Part shown: positions 27,101 through 64,000 of the stretch, piece after piece | Layout of the letters: each line of letters begins with the position of its first letter | Position numbering within the stretch: the first letter of the stretch is position 1 | Assembly (NCBI RefSeq): GCF_031877795.1 | Contig: NC_133971.1 | Location: 17,012,825-17,076,824 of the forward strand | Source of the DNA: Strix aluco | Lineage: Eukaryota; Chordata; Aves; Strigiformes; Strigidae | Length of the DNA: 64,000 bases | Reading direction: 5' to 3' | The notes under the pieces: generated by a model | What the model was told of the DNA's origin: nothing | Databases searched by the model: none | The model's input: the letters and a program-made list of their open reading frames with translations, nothing else | Position numbers and translations under genes: made by a program

Positions 27101-29446
27101 CACTTCTACCTGCTTTTTCCCATAAGATCTGTAAGATCTGACAGACTTTAAAAGTAGGCTGGGAACTTTAAATTCTTAGTGGTGACTTCAAAAAATAAAA
27201 CTGACAAAAAAGCTGAAGAAAAATTCAGCCCTTCGCTTGTAATGGTGCAATCCATCTTAAAATCACACACATCTTTTGGGCTGTTGTGTTATCACTGAAG
27301 TTAGGTAACTGAAGTGCTTGAATGATTCTCAACTCGTTTTACAGAGAATCCTTTTCAAAACACAGAGGCTTCAGCAAAGGAAAAAGTAGTTACCTCTGTG
27401 TTGGTGTCTGAATCTCTGTTGCCACTGGCTGAGAGAAGCCAGCTTGAGACTTTGAAGAACTTAGGGAAAGCACCACTTGAGAATTCAACATCCAAACAGC
27501 AAGACGAGGTGATGTCTAGATTACCCTCTACAAGAAAAGCAGAAGTAAGTGGACAAGGAAAGCAGGGGGATGTGCATGAATCTGGACAGTTGCAACATTC
27601 TGGAAGCCTAGCATCATCTTCAAAAACTCCATTACTCAGGTATTTATGCACTAATGTTTTGTCCGCCTTTTATGTAAAAAGGACCTTGTTTCCATATTGA
27701 GGTTTTTATATCCTTTTCTGACTTAGTACAAGAAGGGCAGTACCACTGTGACCTTCATGGCTAAGAGTTACAGTATCTATCTTCTTCAGCAAATTATAAA
27801 GGATCAAAGTGTCTGCTTTGAAATGTGAATGATTTTATTCATTAGATGATCAGATTGACCAAGAGACCCTACTGATGTAAGTTATGTCTGTTTAGACACT
27901 GGCAGATGCCTCTTGTGAGGCACACGTCTGTTGGCTATGATACGGATTTAGGATAATTGTTACTTTCCTTAGTTTAGTCTAATGTTCTGATATATACACC
28001 CATCCGCTCTTTTGATTTTTGTCTTTCTGTCGAGTAAGACACAGTACTAGTATAGTACTCAGCACACTGGATTTCTAGGACTAATTTAGGATGCGTCATT
28101 TCCCCAAAGGAGTTTCACTCTTGACAGCTCAGAGATTATTCCTCTTATCTATCCGTCTGACTGTTGCTTTTTAAATATACCTTTCTATAATGTTTAAGTG
28201 TTTGAGTTCCTGCTTTCTATTGATTTTGCACTCACTGATTTTGATTATGGTGGTCCACTGGTCTCTTCTGATCCTGTCTACTTTTTCATTATGCTTCTGT
28301 GAGTACCGAAACTGGTTTTTTGTACCACAGCAATTGGGTAATGATGCATTAACATCAGAATCCTTGCCTGAAAGTTTACTTTCTAAGTTGTAAACTCTTA
28401 ACAATATGAAAAGTTGAACTCTGTGTACCTCCTTCATCACCGTGACTTCTGTAAGTTTACTGGTACTAGATATGATGCTGTTAACAGGCTGAAACCCTGC
28501 AGCAGGTAGTCTGCGGTGGCCCCATCCTTGGGAATCAGGTTCCTTTTTCCACTGATTACATGAAGAATGTGCTTTTCAGTTCGTTCTTTAGGAATATCTC
28601 TCCAGTCCATCTTAGAATATATTTCTGAATATCTGGTAGCTTGTTACAGGCTCTGGTTTAATAGCAAAAAAGGTTCCTGTTCTCAGGGTTGGAGATTGTC
28701 AAGAGTCTCTGTAACTCTTTGGAGAACTCTTGTGCTGGAATATTCAGTAATACAAAAGTCTCAGAAATACTTTTTTTTTCTTACAATTTTCATAGATTTC
28801 AGAGGTGTGAGTTTGTTTCCTGTGTAATGAATTGGACTCCTGTAATACTTACTTACATCTTCCTTTTATGGAGCAATCCTATGACACCCCTGTATTTGTT
28901 TTGAACAGGGGTGGACGAAAACCGTTGGGATTTTTATCTTTAATTTGCAAAAAGAATAGTTCTGAATCTGCAGAAGATACCAAAGGGAATAGAGGGAAGA
29001 TCCAAAAACCTCGGATTGTGACTCCAAAGCGAAGTCTAAAAAAATCTACTCCATCCACTAAGGATGATGGGGAATCTTGTTCCCTTCCCTCTACAAGCAC
29101 ATCATCATCGATGGAGTATGAGAATGTAGCTGCTGATGCTGCAGTTAGGGTATGTGTTTACTTTTGAATGTTCTTGCATTTCTGATGTGTGAAGAACAGT
29201 TAATTAGTTGTTCCAGGAGTGGGTAGGTGGGATTGTAGCATTTATGTTTTGAGCGACATATCTGCTCCAGTGAATAAACCCTGACTTGTGCATGTCTAGG
29301 AAACTCACAAGGGAACTAAGGTGGTTTGTTTTTTTTTTTCTCTGCACATATATCTACTTGTTTCCCATTTTCAGTAAACTCTGGGGTTTTTTTTGTCTAA
29401 ACTTCCTCTCTAAATTGGAAGCTCAAGTGCGTATATGTACACACAC

Positions 29447-29487
<41 letters not shown>

Positions 29488-29656
29488 GATTAAGACTGTT
29501 AAGGGCAGCGTTTTCTTTTTCTATTAGATTCCAAGCAACAAGCCATCTGAGAAGTCACCCCTTCGTACTAAAGATCAAGAGAAGGAAGAAGAGCCAACCA
29601 GAATCTCTGAGTATTTTTTCAGTGACATCTTTATGGAAGTTGATGATTCAGAATAG
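1..29656 (+). CDS. BDP1: BDP1 C-terminal half (24 coding exons, gene level)
   Basis: BDP1 is the B'' subunit of TFIIIB, which places RNA polymerase III on tRNA, 5S and U6 promoters in the nucleus. The exons, listed separately below, total 4244 nt and give 1413 residues plus a stop with no frame conflict. Recognition rests on several vertebrate BDP1 landmarks: repeated RSRFQRxKPNL motifs, the acidic block [10 protein letters not shown]...DDFQPDDED with [28 protein letters not shown] followed by [32 protein letters not shown], and the terminal [13 protein letters not shown]. Human BDP1 is about 2600 residues, so roughly the last half is here. The SANT/Myb domain that contacts TBP and DNA lies upstream. 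Most of this part is low-complexity, Ser/Glu/Lys-rich and probably disordered. Intron phases match at every junction. Confidence 0.96.
158..879 (+). other. BDP1 intron after exon a
   Basis: AT-rich intron with a pyrimidine-rich acceptor (TTTTTGTAG). No repeat family or second gene was recognised. Confidence 0.7.
880..1102 (+). CDS. BDP1: BDP1 exon b, repeat module motif 1
   Basis: Phase 2 in, phase 0 out (GAC|GTGAGG). It carries [20 protein letters not shown], the first copy in this window of a basic motif that returns at exons d, f and h. It belongs to the fast-evolving repeat region of BDP1. Confidence 0.95.
1258..1901 (+). repeat. 23-bp minisatellite, 28 units
   Basis: A perfect tandem array inside a BDP1 intron. 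The unit is 23 bp, beginning ACTACATCC and ending GTGTCTCTT. The length is 644 bp, exactly 28 units. Units 1-3 begin ATT instead of ACT; units 4-28 look identical. The array has no stop codon in any + frame because 23 is not a multiple of 3 and the unit lacks stops in every register. Long ORFs here (1192-1955) are therefore artefacts. Near-identity of 25 units suggests recent expansion or homogenisation. Confidence 0.97.
2197..2384 (+). CDS. BDP1: BDP1 exon c
   Basis: Acceptor TTTTTCAG|AAAGCAGG, phase 0 in; donor GG|GTAAGG, phase 2 out. Encodes a Ser/Glu/Lys-rich linker ([14 protein letters not shown] at the start). First complete exon of the phase 0-to-2 class that alternates with the motif-bearing exons. 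Confidence 0.94.
2385..2900 (+). other. BDP1 intron, no element seen
   Basis: AT-rich intron between exons c and d, ending TCTGACTTAG. No repeat family recognised. Confidence 0.6.
2901..3111 (+). CDS. BDP1: BDP1 exon d, repeat module motif 2
   Basis: Phase 2 in, phase 0 out (ATC|GTAAGT). Contains [20 protein letters not shown], clearly a copy of the exon b motif. The coding stretch has no Met near its start, so it is easy to miss in a Met-based ORF scan. It is supported by acceptor, donor, frame and homology to exon b. Confidence 0.94.
3112..4574 (+). other. BDP1 intron, no element seen
   Basis: About 1.5 kb of intron sequence. I could not assign any part to a repeat family or a second gene. 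Confidence 0.55.
4575..4690 (+). CDS. BDP1: BDP1 exon e
   Basis: Acceptor AAATTAAAG|GATG, phase 0 in; donor AGCAG|GTGAGG, phase 2 out. Acidic linker ([19 protein letters not shown] at the start). It is shorter than its class mates c, g and i (116 versus 185-212 nt). Confidence 0.9.
4691..5398 (+). other. BDP1 intron, no element seen
   Basis: Intron with T-rich runs near 4770-4790 and 5345-5375, the second serving as the polypyrimidine region of exon f. Nothing else recognised. Confidence 0.55.
5399..5618 (+). CDS. BDP1: BDP1 exon f, repeat module motif 3
   Basis: Acceptor TTCACTAG|TGCTG, phase 2 in; donor AAA|GTGAGA, phase 0 out. Contains [19 protein letters not shown], a diverged copy of the RSRFQRxKPNL motif in which the RPNL core is kept. 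Confidence 0.94.
6154..6338 (+). CDS. BDP1: BDP1 exon g
   Basis: Acceptor CAAACCTAAG|GATAAC, phase 0 in; donor GAAAG|GTAAAG, phase 2 out. Ser/Lys-rich linker ([16 protein letters not shown] at the start). Confidence 0.93.
7099..8420 (-). mobile_element. CR1 LINE fragment, antisense in BDP1 intron
   Basis: The + strand begins CACAGAATCACAGAAT (7099-7114), the reverse complement of the CR1 3' octamer repeat, so the element reads on the minus strand and its 3' end is at 7099. Minus-strand ORF pieces encode CR1 reverse-transcriptase segments: [14 protein letters not shown] and [11 protein letters not shown] near 8120-8290, and [21 protein letters not shown] near 7500-7600. Frames are broken and the 5' part of the element is missing. 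The inner limit near 8420 is approximate. It lies in the intron between exons g and h. Confidence 0.93.
8880..9096 (+). CDS. BDP1: BDP1 exon h, repeat module motif 4
   Basis: Acceptor TTTTTGTAG|GTCC, phase 2 in; donor ATG|GTAAGT, phase 0 out. Contains [19 protein letters not shown], a fourth, diverged motif copy with KPNL and the basic tail kept. Confidence 0.94.
9097..10071 (+). other. BDP1 intron, no element seen
   Basis: AT-rich intron between exons h and i, ending CTCTGTTCAG. Nothing recognised. Confidence 0.55.
10072..10283 (+). CDS. BDP1: BDP1 exon i
   Basis: Acceptor CTGTTCAG|CAAAAC, phase 0 in; donor ACAAG|GTAAAA, phase 2 out. Ser/Glu/Arg-rich, includes [20 protein letters not shown]. 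Last 0-to-2 exon of the two-exon module series. Confidence 0.93.
10527..10585 (+). repeat. two adjacent short inverted repeats
   Basis: A perfect 18-bp palindrome AAACAGGAATTCCTGTTT lies at 10530-10547, extended by TTT/AAA across a one-base bulge. It is followed by GTACCC (10567-10572) and GGGTAC (10580-10585). Both are intronic. No function can be assigned. Confidence 0.6.
11262..11655 (+). CDS. BDP1: BDP1 exon j, acidic block
   Basis: Acceptor GTATTTTAG|AAGG, phase 2 in; donor GAG|GTATCA, phase 0 out. Longest BDP1 exon here (394 nt). It begins with an Arg-rich segment ([20 protein letters not shown]) that sits where the KPNL motif sits in exons b, d, f and h. It then has VTLRASQ, a run of seven Glu encoded by seven GAG codons (11500-11520), [20 protein letters not shown] and [14 protein letters not shown], all typical of vertebrate BDP1 and well conserved. 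Confidence 0.96.
12043..12606 (-). mobile_element. solo LTR of an avian endogenous retrovirus (diverged)
   Basis: The + strand begins TGTGATGGACTGACC and ends near CCCAGTATA. The same family as 45998-46592 is shown by shared blocks: GTCAGTTTGGGTCAGCTGTCC-like sequence around 12380-12400, GCAAGCACTGTTCAGCAATAG around 12480-12500, and CACAGCACCATGTGGGCTGC around 12547-12566. TTTATT near 12218 is a poly(A) signal on the minus strand, which supports minus orientation. No target-site duplication is visible and the terminal CA has become TA, so this is an old copy. No retroviral gene is present. Confidence 0.8.
12607..13230. repeat. possible further LTR-derived repeat
   Basis: Directly abuts the LTR at 12043-12606. 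It contains boxes such as CATCGTGGGTCCTCCATGG and ATGGGCTGCGGTCC (about 13065-13100), which resemble boxes in the LTR at 15838-16645 (for example near 16300 and 16370). The class is uncertain; it may be a second LTR or a different unit of the same element. ORFs here show no recognisable protein. Confidence 0.4.
14599..14697 (+). CDS. BDP1: BDP1 exon k
   Basis: Acceptor TTTTACAG|CTGG; donor AAA|GTAAGT; phase 0 in and out, 33 residues ([20 protein letters not shown] at the start). It continues the segment after ...ETMEE, and the LEIPVNV opening fits the vertebrate BDP1 order. Confidence 0.92.
15008..15041 (+). CDS. BDP1: BDP1 exon l (34-nt micro-exon)
   Basis: Acceptor ATTTAAG|GAAACT, phase 0 in; donor AAAG|GTAGGT, phase 1 out. 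Encodes [11 protein letters not shown] plus one base. Support comes from consensus splice sites and from joining exactly in phase to the strongly conserved exon m. Confidence 0.85.
15838..16645 (-). mobile_element. solo LTR with intact 5-bp target duplication
   Basis: The + strand begins TGTGGCGGGCTGACCTTGGC and ends ACCCAGTACA. Flanks are CCATT at 15833-15837 and CCATT at 16646-16650, a perfect 5-bp target-site duplication, the size typical of ERVL/ERV3-type insertions. The interior has several TGGGTCCTTCC/TACAGTCCTTC-like boxes typical of a common avian LTR family. By analogy with that family its sense strand is minus. There is no internal gag/pol sequence, so two LTRs recombined to one. 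It sits in the intron between exons l and m. Confidence 0.9.
16868..16951 (+). CDS. BDP1: BDP1 exon m, conserved [14 protein letters not shown]
   Basis: Acceptor TTTGCAG|GAATTAATG, phase 1 in; donor GAAG|GTATGA, phase 1 out. Encodes [20 protein letters not shown] plus [18 protein letters not shown] is one of the most recognisable conserved stretches in the BDP1 C-terminal half. Confidence 0.97.
17563..17791 (+). CDS. BDP1: BDP1 exon n
   Basis: Acceptor TTCTAACCAG|AATGG, phase 1 in; donor CCAG|GTTAAA (weak, no G at +5), phase 2 out. Begins [14 protein letters not shown], matching the conserved segment that follows [11 protein letters not shown] in BDP1. The rest is Ser/Thr-rich. Confidence 0.94.
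17792..18708 (+). other. BDP1 intron, no element seen
   Basis: Intron between exons n and o, ending TTTTTACTTGCAG. No repeat recognised. Confidence 0.55.
18709..18866 (+). CDS. BDP1: BDP1 exon o
   Basis: Acceptor ACTTGCAG|TGAT, phase 2 in; donor AGTG|GTAAGC, phase 1 out. Encodes [20 protein letters not shown] and on to LEQVQS. Resembles the GRxxRPKPNL-like style of repeats elsewhere in BDP1 (GRLLKPEP). Read-through past the donor gives a longer ORF to 19000, probably not coding. Confidence 0.9.
19319..19495. repeat. AT/CA-rich simple sequence
   Basis: Degenerate TATA and TACACA runs in a BDP1 intron, e.g. CTACATATATATACACA near 19412 and ACACACACACGCAC near 19478. Confidence 0.7.
19526..19667 (+). 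CDS. BDP1: BDP1 exon p
   Basis: Acceptor TATATCTTAG|AGTC, phase 1 in; donor GAGAG|GTAGGA, phase 2 out. Encodes [20 protein letters not shown] through QVDKTER. No stops in the required frame. Function is unknown beyond being linker in BDP1. Confidence 0.9.
20233..20419 (+). CDS. BDP1: BDP1 exon q
   Basis: Acceptor GCCTTACAG|AACAG, phase 2 in; donor CTCAG|GTAAAG, phase 0 out. Encodes [20 protein letters not shown] to NICTINLTQ. Ser/Pro-rich. Confidence 0.92.
20420..21637 (+). other. BDP1 intron with short (TA)n
   Basis: Holds a short TATATATATATATG run at about 20637-20653. No other element recognised. Confidence 0.55.
21638..21698 (+). CDS. BDP1: BDP1 exon r (61 nt)
   Basis: Acceptor TATTTCTAG|AATGC, phase 0 in; donor TCAG|GTATAA, phase 1 out. 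Encodes [20 protein letters not shown]. First exon of a three-exon phase series 0-1, 1-2, 2-0. Confidence 0.87.
22723..23229 (+). mobile_element. solo LTR of an avian endogenous retrovirus, sense orientation
   Basis: Begins TGTCCTGGTTTCAGCTGGG and ends TTTAAACCATGACA, the ends of a widespread avian LTR group. Carries TATATAGATAAAG near 22977-22990 and a TTTTATCTCAACCTATGAAT block near 23110, as expected near the end of the sense strand. Flanks are GTCCA (22718-22722) and GTCTG (23230-23234), matching at 3 of 5 with the other two differing by transitions, which may be a decayed target duplication. No internal genes remain. Confidence 0.82.
23742..23943 (+). CDS. BDP1: BDP1 exon s, FILTLVEIP
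   Basis: Acceptor TATTTCCCAG|AAAAA, phase 1 in; donor GAGAG|GTAAAT, phase 2 out. Contains [20 protein letters not shown] and later [12 protein letters not shown], a conserved hydrophobic segment of vertebrate BDP1. No Met-initiated ORF covers it, so it could be overlooked. Confidence 0.96.
23944..25313 (+). other. BDP1 intron, no element seen
   Basis: Contains an isolated 116-codon ORF (24427-24777) with no recognisable domain, no matching phase and no clean splice sites. I treat it as chance. Confidence 0.5.
25314..25530 (+). CDS. BDP1: BDP1 exon t
   Basis: Acceptor TATAAACAG|AACTGG, phase 2 in; donor CATAAG|GTGAGA, phase 0 out. Contains [20 protein letters not shown], matching the KRF...PPAKK-type basic segment after FILTLVEIP in BDP1. 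Confidence 0.94.
26432..26474 (+). CDS. BDP1: BDP1 exon u (43-nt micro-exon)
   Basis: Acceptor AAATACAG|GGTTA, phase 0 in; donor TCTG|GTAGGT, phase 1 out. Encodes [14 protein letters not shown]. Needed to connect exon t (phase 0 out) to exon v (phase 1 in). Confidence 0.85.
26475..27344 (+). other. BDP1 intron, no element seen
   Basis: Intron between exons u and v; contains a G-rich stretch (GGAGGGGGTGGGGGGTGG) at about 27070-27087. Nothing else recognised. Confidence 0.55.
27345..27639 (+). CDS. BDP1: BDP1 exon v
   Basis: Acceptor GTTTTACAG|AGAATCC, phase 1 in; donor CTCAG|GTATTT, phase 2 out. Contains [20 protein letters not shown], possibly a diverged counterpart of FILTLVEIP in exon s, then Ser/Gln/Gly-rich sequence. 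Confidence 0.93.
27640..28908 (+). other. BDP1 intron, no element seen
   Basis: AT-rich intron between exons v and w, ending TTTTGAACAG. Several short ORFs occur, none recognisable. Confidence 0.55.
28909..29149 (+). CDS. BDP1: BDP1 exon w, PLGFLSLIC
   Basis: Acceptor TTTTGAACAG|GGGTGG, phase 2 in; donor AGG|GTATGT, phase 0 out. Begins [20 protein letters not shown], a strongly conserved BDP1 segment, followed by a Lys/Pro-rich and a Ser-rich stretch. Confidence 0.97.
29435..29488. repeat. compound (TA)n(CA)n microsatellite
   Basis: ACACACA, then about eight TA dinucleotides, then about eleven CA dinucleotides. It lies about 40 bp upstream of the last BDP1 exon, within the acceptor region. 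Confidence 0.93.
29528..29656 (+). CDS. BDP1: BDP1 last coding exon
   Basis: Acceptor TTCTATTAG|ATTCC, phase 0 in. Ends [19 protein letters not shown] then TAG (29654-29656). The SEYFF-DIF-EVD ending is the conserved BDP1 C-terminus. Confidence 0.97.
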   Translation: MPSNKPSEKSPLRTKDQEKEEEPTRISEYFFSDIFMEVDDSE

Positions 29657-31194
29657 CAAAATAGCTTTATAAAAACCTAGAATCTGAGAGTATAATGCAA
29701 CAAGAAAAGAGTATTTTTAAAAAGTTCTGTTTTGTTCTGATATTTATTATGCCATGCTTACTGTCAGCCAAGCTGTTAATGAATTCCATAAAGATGAAAC
29801 AGATTCCTTCTGAAGCAACCTCGATACTTTTAAAATGTTGAAATAATGTAAAGCACTACATTGACGTCATTGGACCAGACCAGTGGCTGCCGGCTTAGTT
29901 TCACTTGTTTAGATGCTGATAATGGGTGCATGACTCTCTTCCAGAAAAGTGCAATGAAAAAATGCTTCATCTTGTGACAAGTATCCCTTTGAATTTTAAT
30001 GCTAAAGCTTGTGGTACTGGCTATACAATTTCTTTACTTCTTTTTGTGAAGTATGTTACATTAGTATGTGAGAAGGAGGAATGAATTTTTTATGTATAGT
30101 GTAATCTCTGTAGATCAGTATGCAAATACTAGAAGTAATGTAGTAAACACATAGATAAGTTGAGCACTTCAGGTATTTTTATTAGCATCTCCAAATTAAG
30201 TATTTTTTTAAGAGTTTTTAATTATATAAATTAAAAGATCCTAACCTGAAAAGCCAAATGGGTTTAGTTCCTTGAAAATATATTGAGAACAACCGGAACA
30301 ACACAATTTACTAAAAGATGCTATGCAGTGTTAATCTTTGCAACTGTCCTGTTGAAGTGGGAAGAAGAGGTTAATGTTTCCTAGTATAAATGCTAATTTC
30401 CTTCTTAATTTGAAAACAAGGGGATAGATACCATTACTTTTCCTTGGGTTTTGTGTAGGTGTTCATCTATCTGCTGCCTTCCTTGGTTTCCCTTGTGCAA
30501 AGTAGCACAAAGAGATTGGATTTAAACCATGACTATACAGTGGTTGCTTTGAGGATTTGCTACTTTGAAGCAGTTGAATTTGAATGGTTTTCTTCATGTT
30601 GCATGTCTTGTACTGTAACTTGATATAAAATGCTGGTGTAGCTTTAGATTTTAGTATAATTTTACTTGCTTCATCAAGAAGATTGTCTTGATGAGGCAAC
30701 AAGATTTATGCAGTCTCAAAAACAGGTGGTCACAGAAAGATTCAATATTTATTCTGAAACTCCTTACAGAAAAATGAGTGTGTAAATTTAACTAGTCTAA
30801 ATTTTTATCCTCTTAATGCTATCAGGTACTTTTGCAAAACAAATTATTTATTATGAAAGTGAAACGTTTGAATACACTCTCAAGAAATGTATCTTCAGCT
30901 TTGGCCTGGATAATCATTTACTGGCAAATATTTTCATATAAGTATAGTTAACTTTAAAATACTTGATGAAATTTGAGAATGTTTGCCTTGTTGTAAGTTA
31001 CTGGCAAGGCTTTTGAAGGAGCCTTTAAAATTTTGTCAATAAGGAAAAATACACAGAAAAGCTACTGTTACTGCAAACTGCTACATTAGCAGGCCTCTGT
31101 CAATCAAATGTCCTTTGCAGCAGTATCTTCTGGAGGTGATGGAAAAGGGACTGAGTCCTAGTGTAAAGTAACTTACTTGAAAGCATACTGTCGA

Positions 31195-31256
31195 CCCCGA
31201 CACCACCCCCCCCACCCCCCCCCCCACCCCGAGAAAAAAAAACCCACCACCACCAC
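31195..31256. repeat. C-rich tract plus A-run and CAC triplets
   Basis: Runs of 8, 11 and 4 C separated by single A, then A9 and CACCACCAC. On the minus strand this is a G-run array able in principle to form a G-quadruplex; in BDP1 mRNA it is C-rich. Confidence 0.85.
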
Positions 31257-31935
31257 TTTCTGTTCAGACAGTATCTTGTGCTTTGCCTAATACATTTAAC
31301 TTGAAATGTTTATTTAAATATTGTCTTACTGTAAACATTATGAAATAGATGAATCTATACATAAAGCTCTGTGTATTGTATATCTTGTAGATATTATTTT
31401 AAGTATGCAAGTATTTAGTTCCTGATACATGTGGCATGTTTAAATCACTTGCACAAATAGAGCCTAAAAATAGATTTGTGGGGAGTGGCTATAAAATAAT
31501 TGCCCAGAGTACTTTCTGAGGTGATAACCATTCTGCATTTAGTTGTGTACATTTTAGCTTGCATTCATATTATAAGGGGAAAAAAACAACCACCTATTTC
31601 AATACTAAGATTTAAGGTGCCTTATCTACCTTGTTAACTGGGGCTACACCCTTTTCCCTGCAGTAAATTGTGCACTTTGTTAGAGGATATTTTTTTTTTT
31701 AAGGAACAAATTAAATTTTAATAGAGATAAGATAACTTCGAGGTGTTTCATGTAGGAAGGTTTTATAATGGTGAAGCATGGAAGAAATGATTGATGAAAT
31801 CTCAATGCCTATCAGTTTAGCATTTTTACAAAGATGTGGCATAAGACTGCTTTGCTTGGAGTTGTTTAACACCCTGTATCATCACATACAAGCTTTTCTT
31901 TGAAAAGTAGTCATATTCTGTATGTAAATTATGTG

Positions 31936-31941
31936 AATAAA
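31936..31941 (+). terminator. BDP1: AATAAA poly(A) signal, probable BDP1 end
   Basis: AATAAA followed within 40 bp by T-rich and GTGTTT-containing sequence, about 770 bp before the MCCC2 start codon. Confidence 0.65.
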
Positions 31942-32727
31942 TTATTTTATATTACCTGTGTTTCCCTTTCTTATATTATCAGCTGCCATTTTAAAATGTT
32001 CACAGGTATAGTAAGTTAACAAAAGTGGGGGCTAAATGAACGGCTAAAGTTCTGGCTGCAACCCTGGAGTGTGTACAGGCCTGCTTCTGTGGTGATAGCA
32101 GACCGAATACGCTTTTAACGAGGGCTTTGGCGTTTGTGTGGTTTTGGTTTTGTTTTAGAATAGAGCATAATGCTTTCAGTGTCTGGCTTCCCACTGTTGT
32201 CTCTGTAAATACTATAGCCTTGTTCAAAAACAAAATGAAACTGGAATGCTGGAAAACAGCAAAGCTTTCAAACAACGAAATGAGTGATTAGATTTTTTTA
32301 AAAATCTGCCACTCTTACTATAGCATCTCGGCAGTTCTGCAGTTAATGACGACCCCCCCATCATTTCTAGGACTGGCAAGGGCTTTTCCGGGTTGCACAA
32401 GTGTGTAATCTCTGAGAGGTGGAGTGTACAGTGTTCTTTCACAGGGCCTTCTTTACCATCGTCTTGCACCTGGGGCCACGGGGACTGAATGGCGCACCCG
32501 GTTGGGGTGTACTGACGGCGGTCGGTGAAGGGGAAGACTCCTGCCTTTCCACACGTTAATTCTCGAAGTACCAGCACCCCCCCGCGCGGCAGGACGGGCT
32601 GGCGGGGCCGGGACGCCGCACCCATCCCCGGACGGGGCCCCGCTCTGCCCATTGGCTGCGGCGGGGGGAGTGGCGGCGGCGGGCCTGGGACGGGCGGCTC
32701 GGCTCGGCCTGGCTCGGCTCGGCCGCC

Positions 32728-63942
<31,215 letters not shown>

Positions 63943-64000
63943 GTACAGCTTTCTTCTTTCATTTGCAGTAATGTCATTATCTTTTACTCATTCACCTGAG

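Larger units (their letters stand above)
29657..31965 (+). other. BDP1: BDP1 3' UTR (probable extent)
   Basis: Gene-free AT-rich stretch from the stop codon to just beyond the only well-placed AATAAA. Contains the C-rich tract at 31195-31256. The 3' end is inferred from the signal at 31936 and the following T/GT-rich sequence. Confidence 0.65.

Overview
This is a window of vertebrate nuclear DNA, almost certainly from a bird. It has long AT-rich introns with consensus GT/AG splice sites, one CpG island, several CR1 (chicken repeat 1) LINE fragments with their typical 3' octamers, and solo LTRs of avian endogenous-retrovirus type. No bacterial features and no CRISPR array are present.

Two protein-coding genes lie head to tail on the + strand. 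Positions 1-29656 carry the last 24 coding exons (1413 residues plus stop) of BDP1, the B'' subunit of the RNA polymerase III initiation factor TFIIIB. Its N-terminal part, with the SANT/Myb domain, lies upstream of the window. A 3' UTR of about 2.3 kb follows, to a poly(A) signal at 31936-31941. About 0.8 kb further on, a CpG island (about 32450-33450) holds the start codon of MCCC2, the beta (carboxyltransferase) subunit of mitochondrial 3-methylcrotonyl-CoA carboxylase. Fifteen MCCC2 exons (500 residues) lie between 32728 and 63942; the last part of the gene lies beyond the window. All 39 exons join in one open frame with matching intron phases. BDP1 and MCCC2 are also neighbours in human 5q13, and the chicken counterpart of that segment is on chromosome Z, so Z linkage is likely but inferred.

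Introns hold the accessory content. BDP1 introns contain a 28-unit, 23-bp minisatellite (1258-1901), a CR1 in antisense (7099-8420), and three solo LTRs (12043-12606, 15838-16645, 22723-23229). MCCC2 introns contain CR1 pieces (37859-38612, 45380-45705, about 45760-45985, 54003-55256, 55455-55690), a solo LTR (45998-46592), and a (TTTTA)n tract (56940-57058) just after a weak splice donor. Two LTRs keep perfect 5-bp target-site duplications.

The most interesting structure found is in BDP1 itself. Its exons fall into repeated two-exon units (phases 2-0 and 0-2) that carry a recurring RSRFQRxKPNL-type motif, followed by a repeated three-exon phase pattern. The homogeneous minisatellite is the other striking element. 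I found no sign of an undescribed gene system; the window reads as two known housekeeping genes with ordinary avian repeats.
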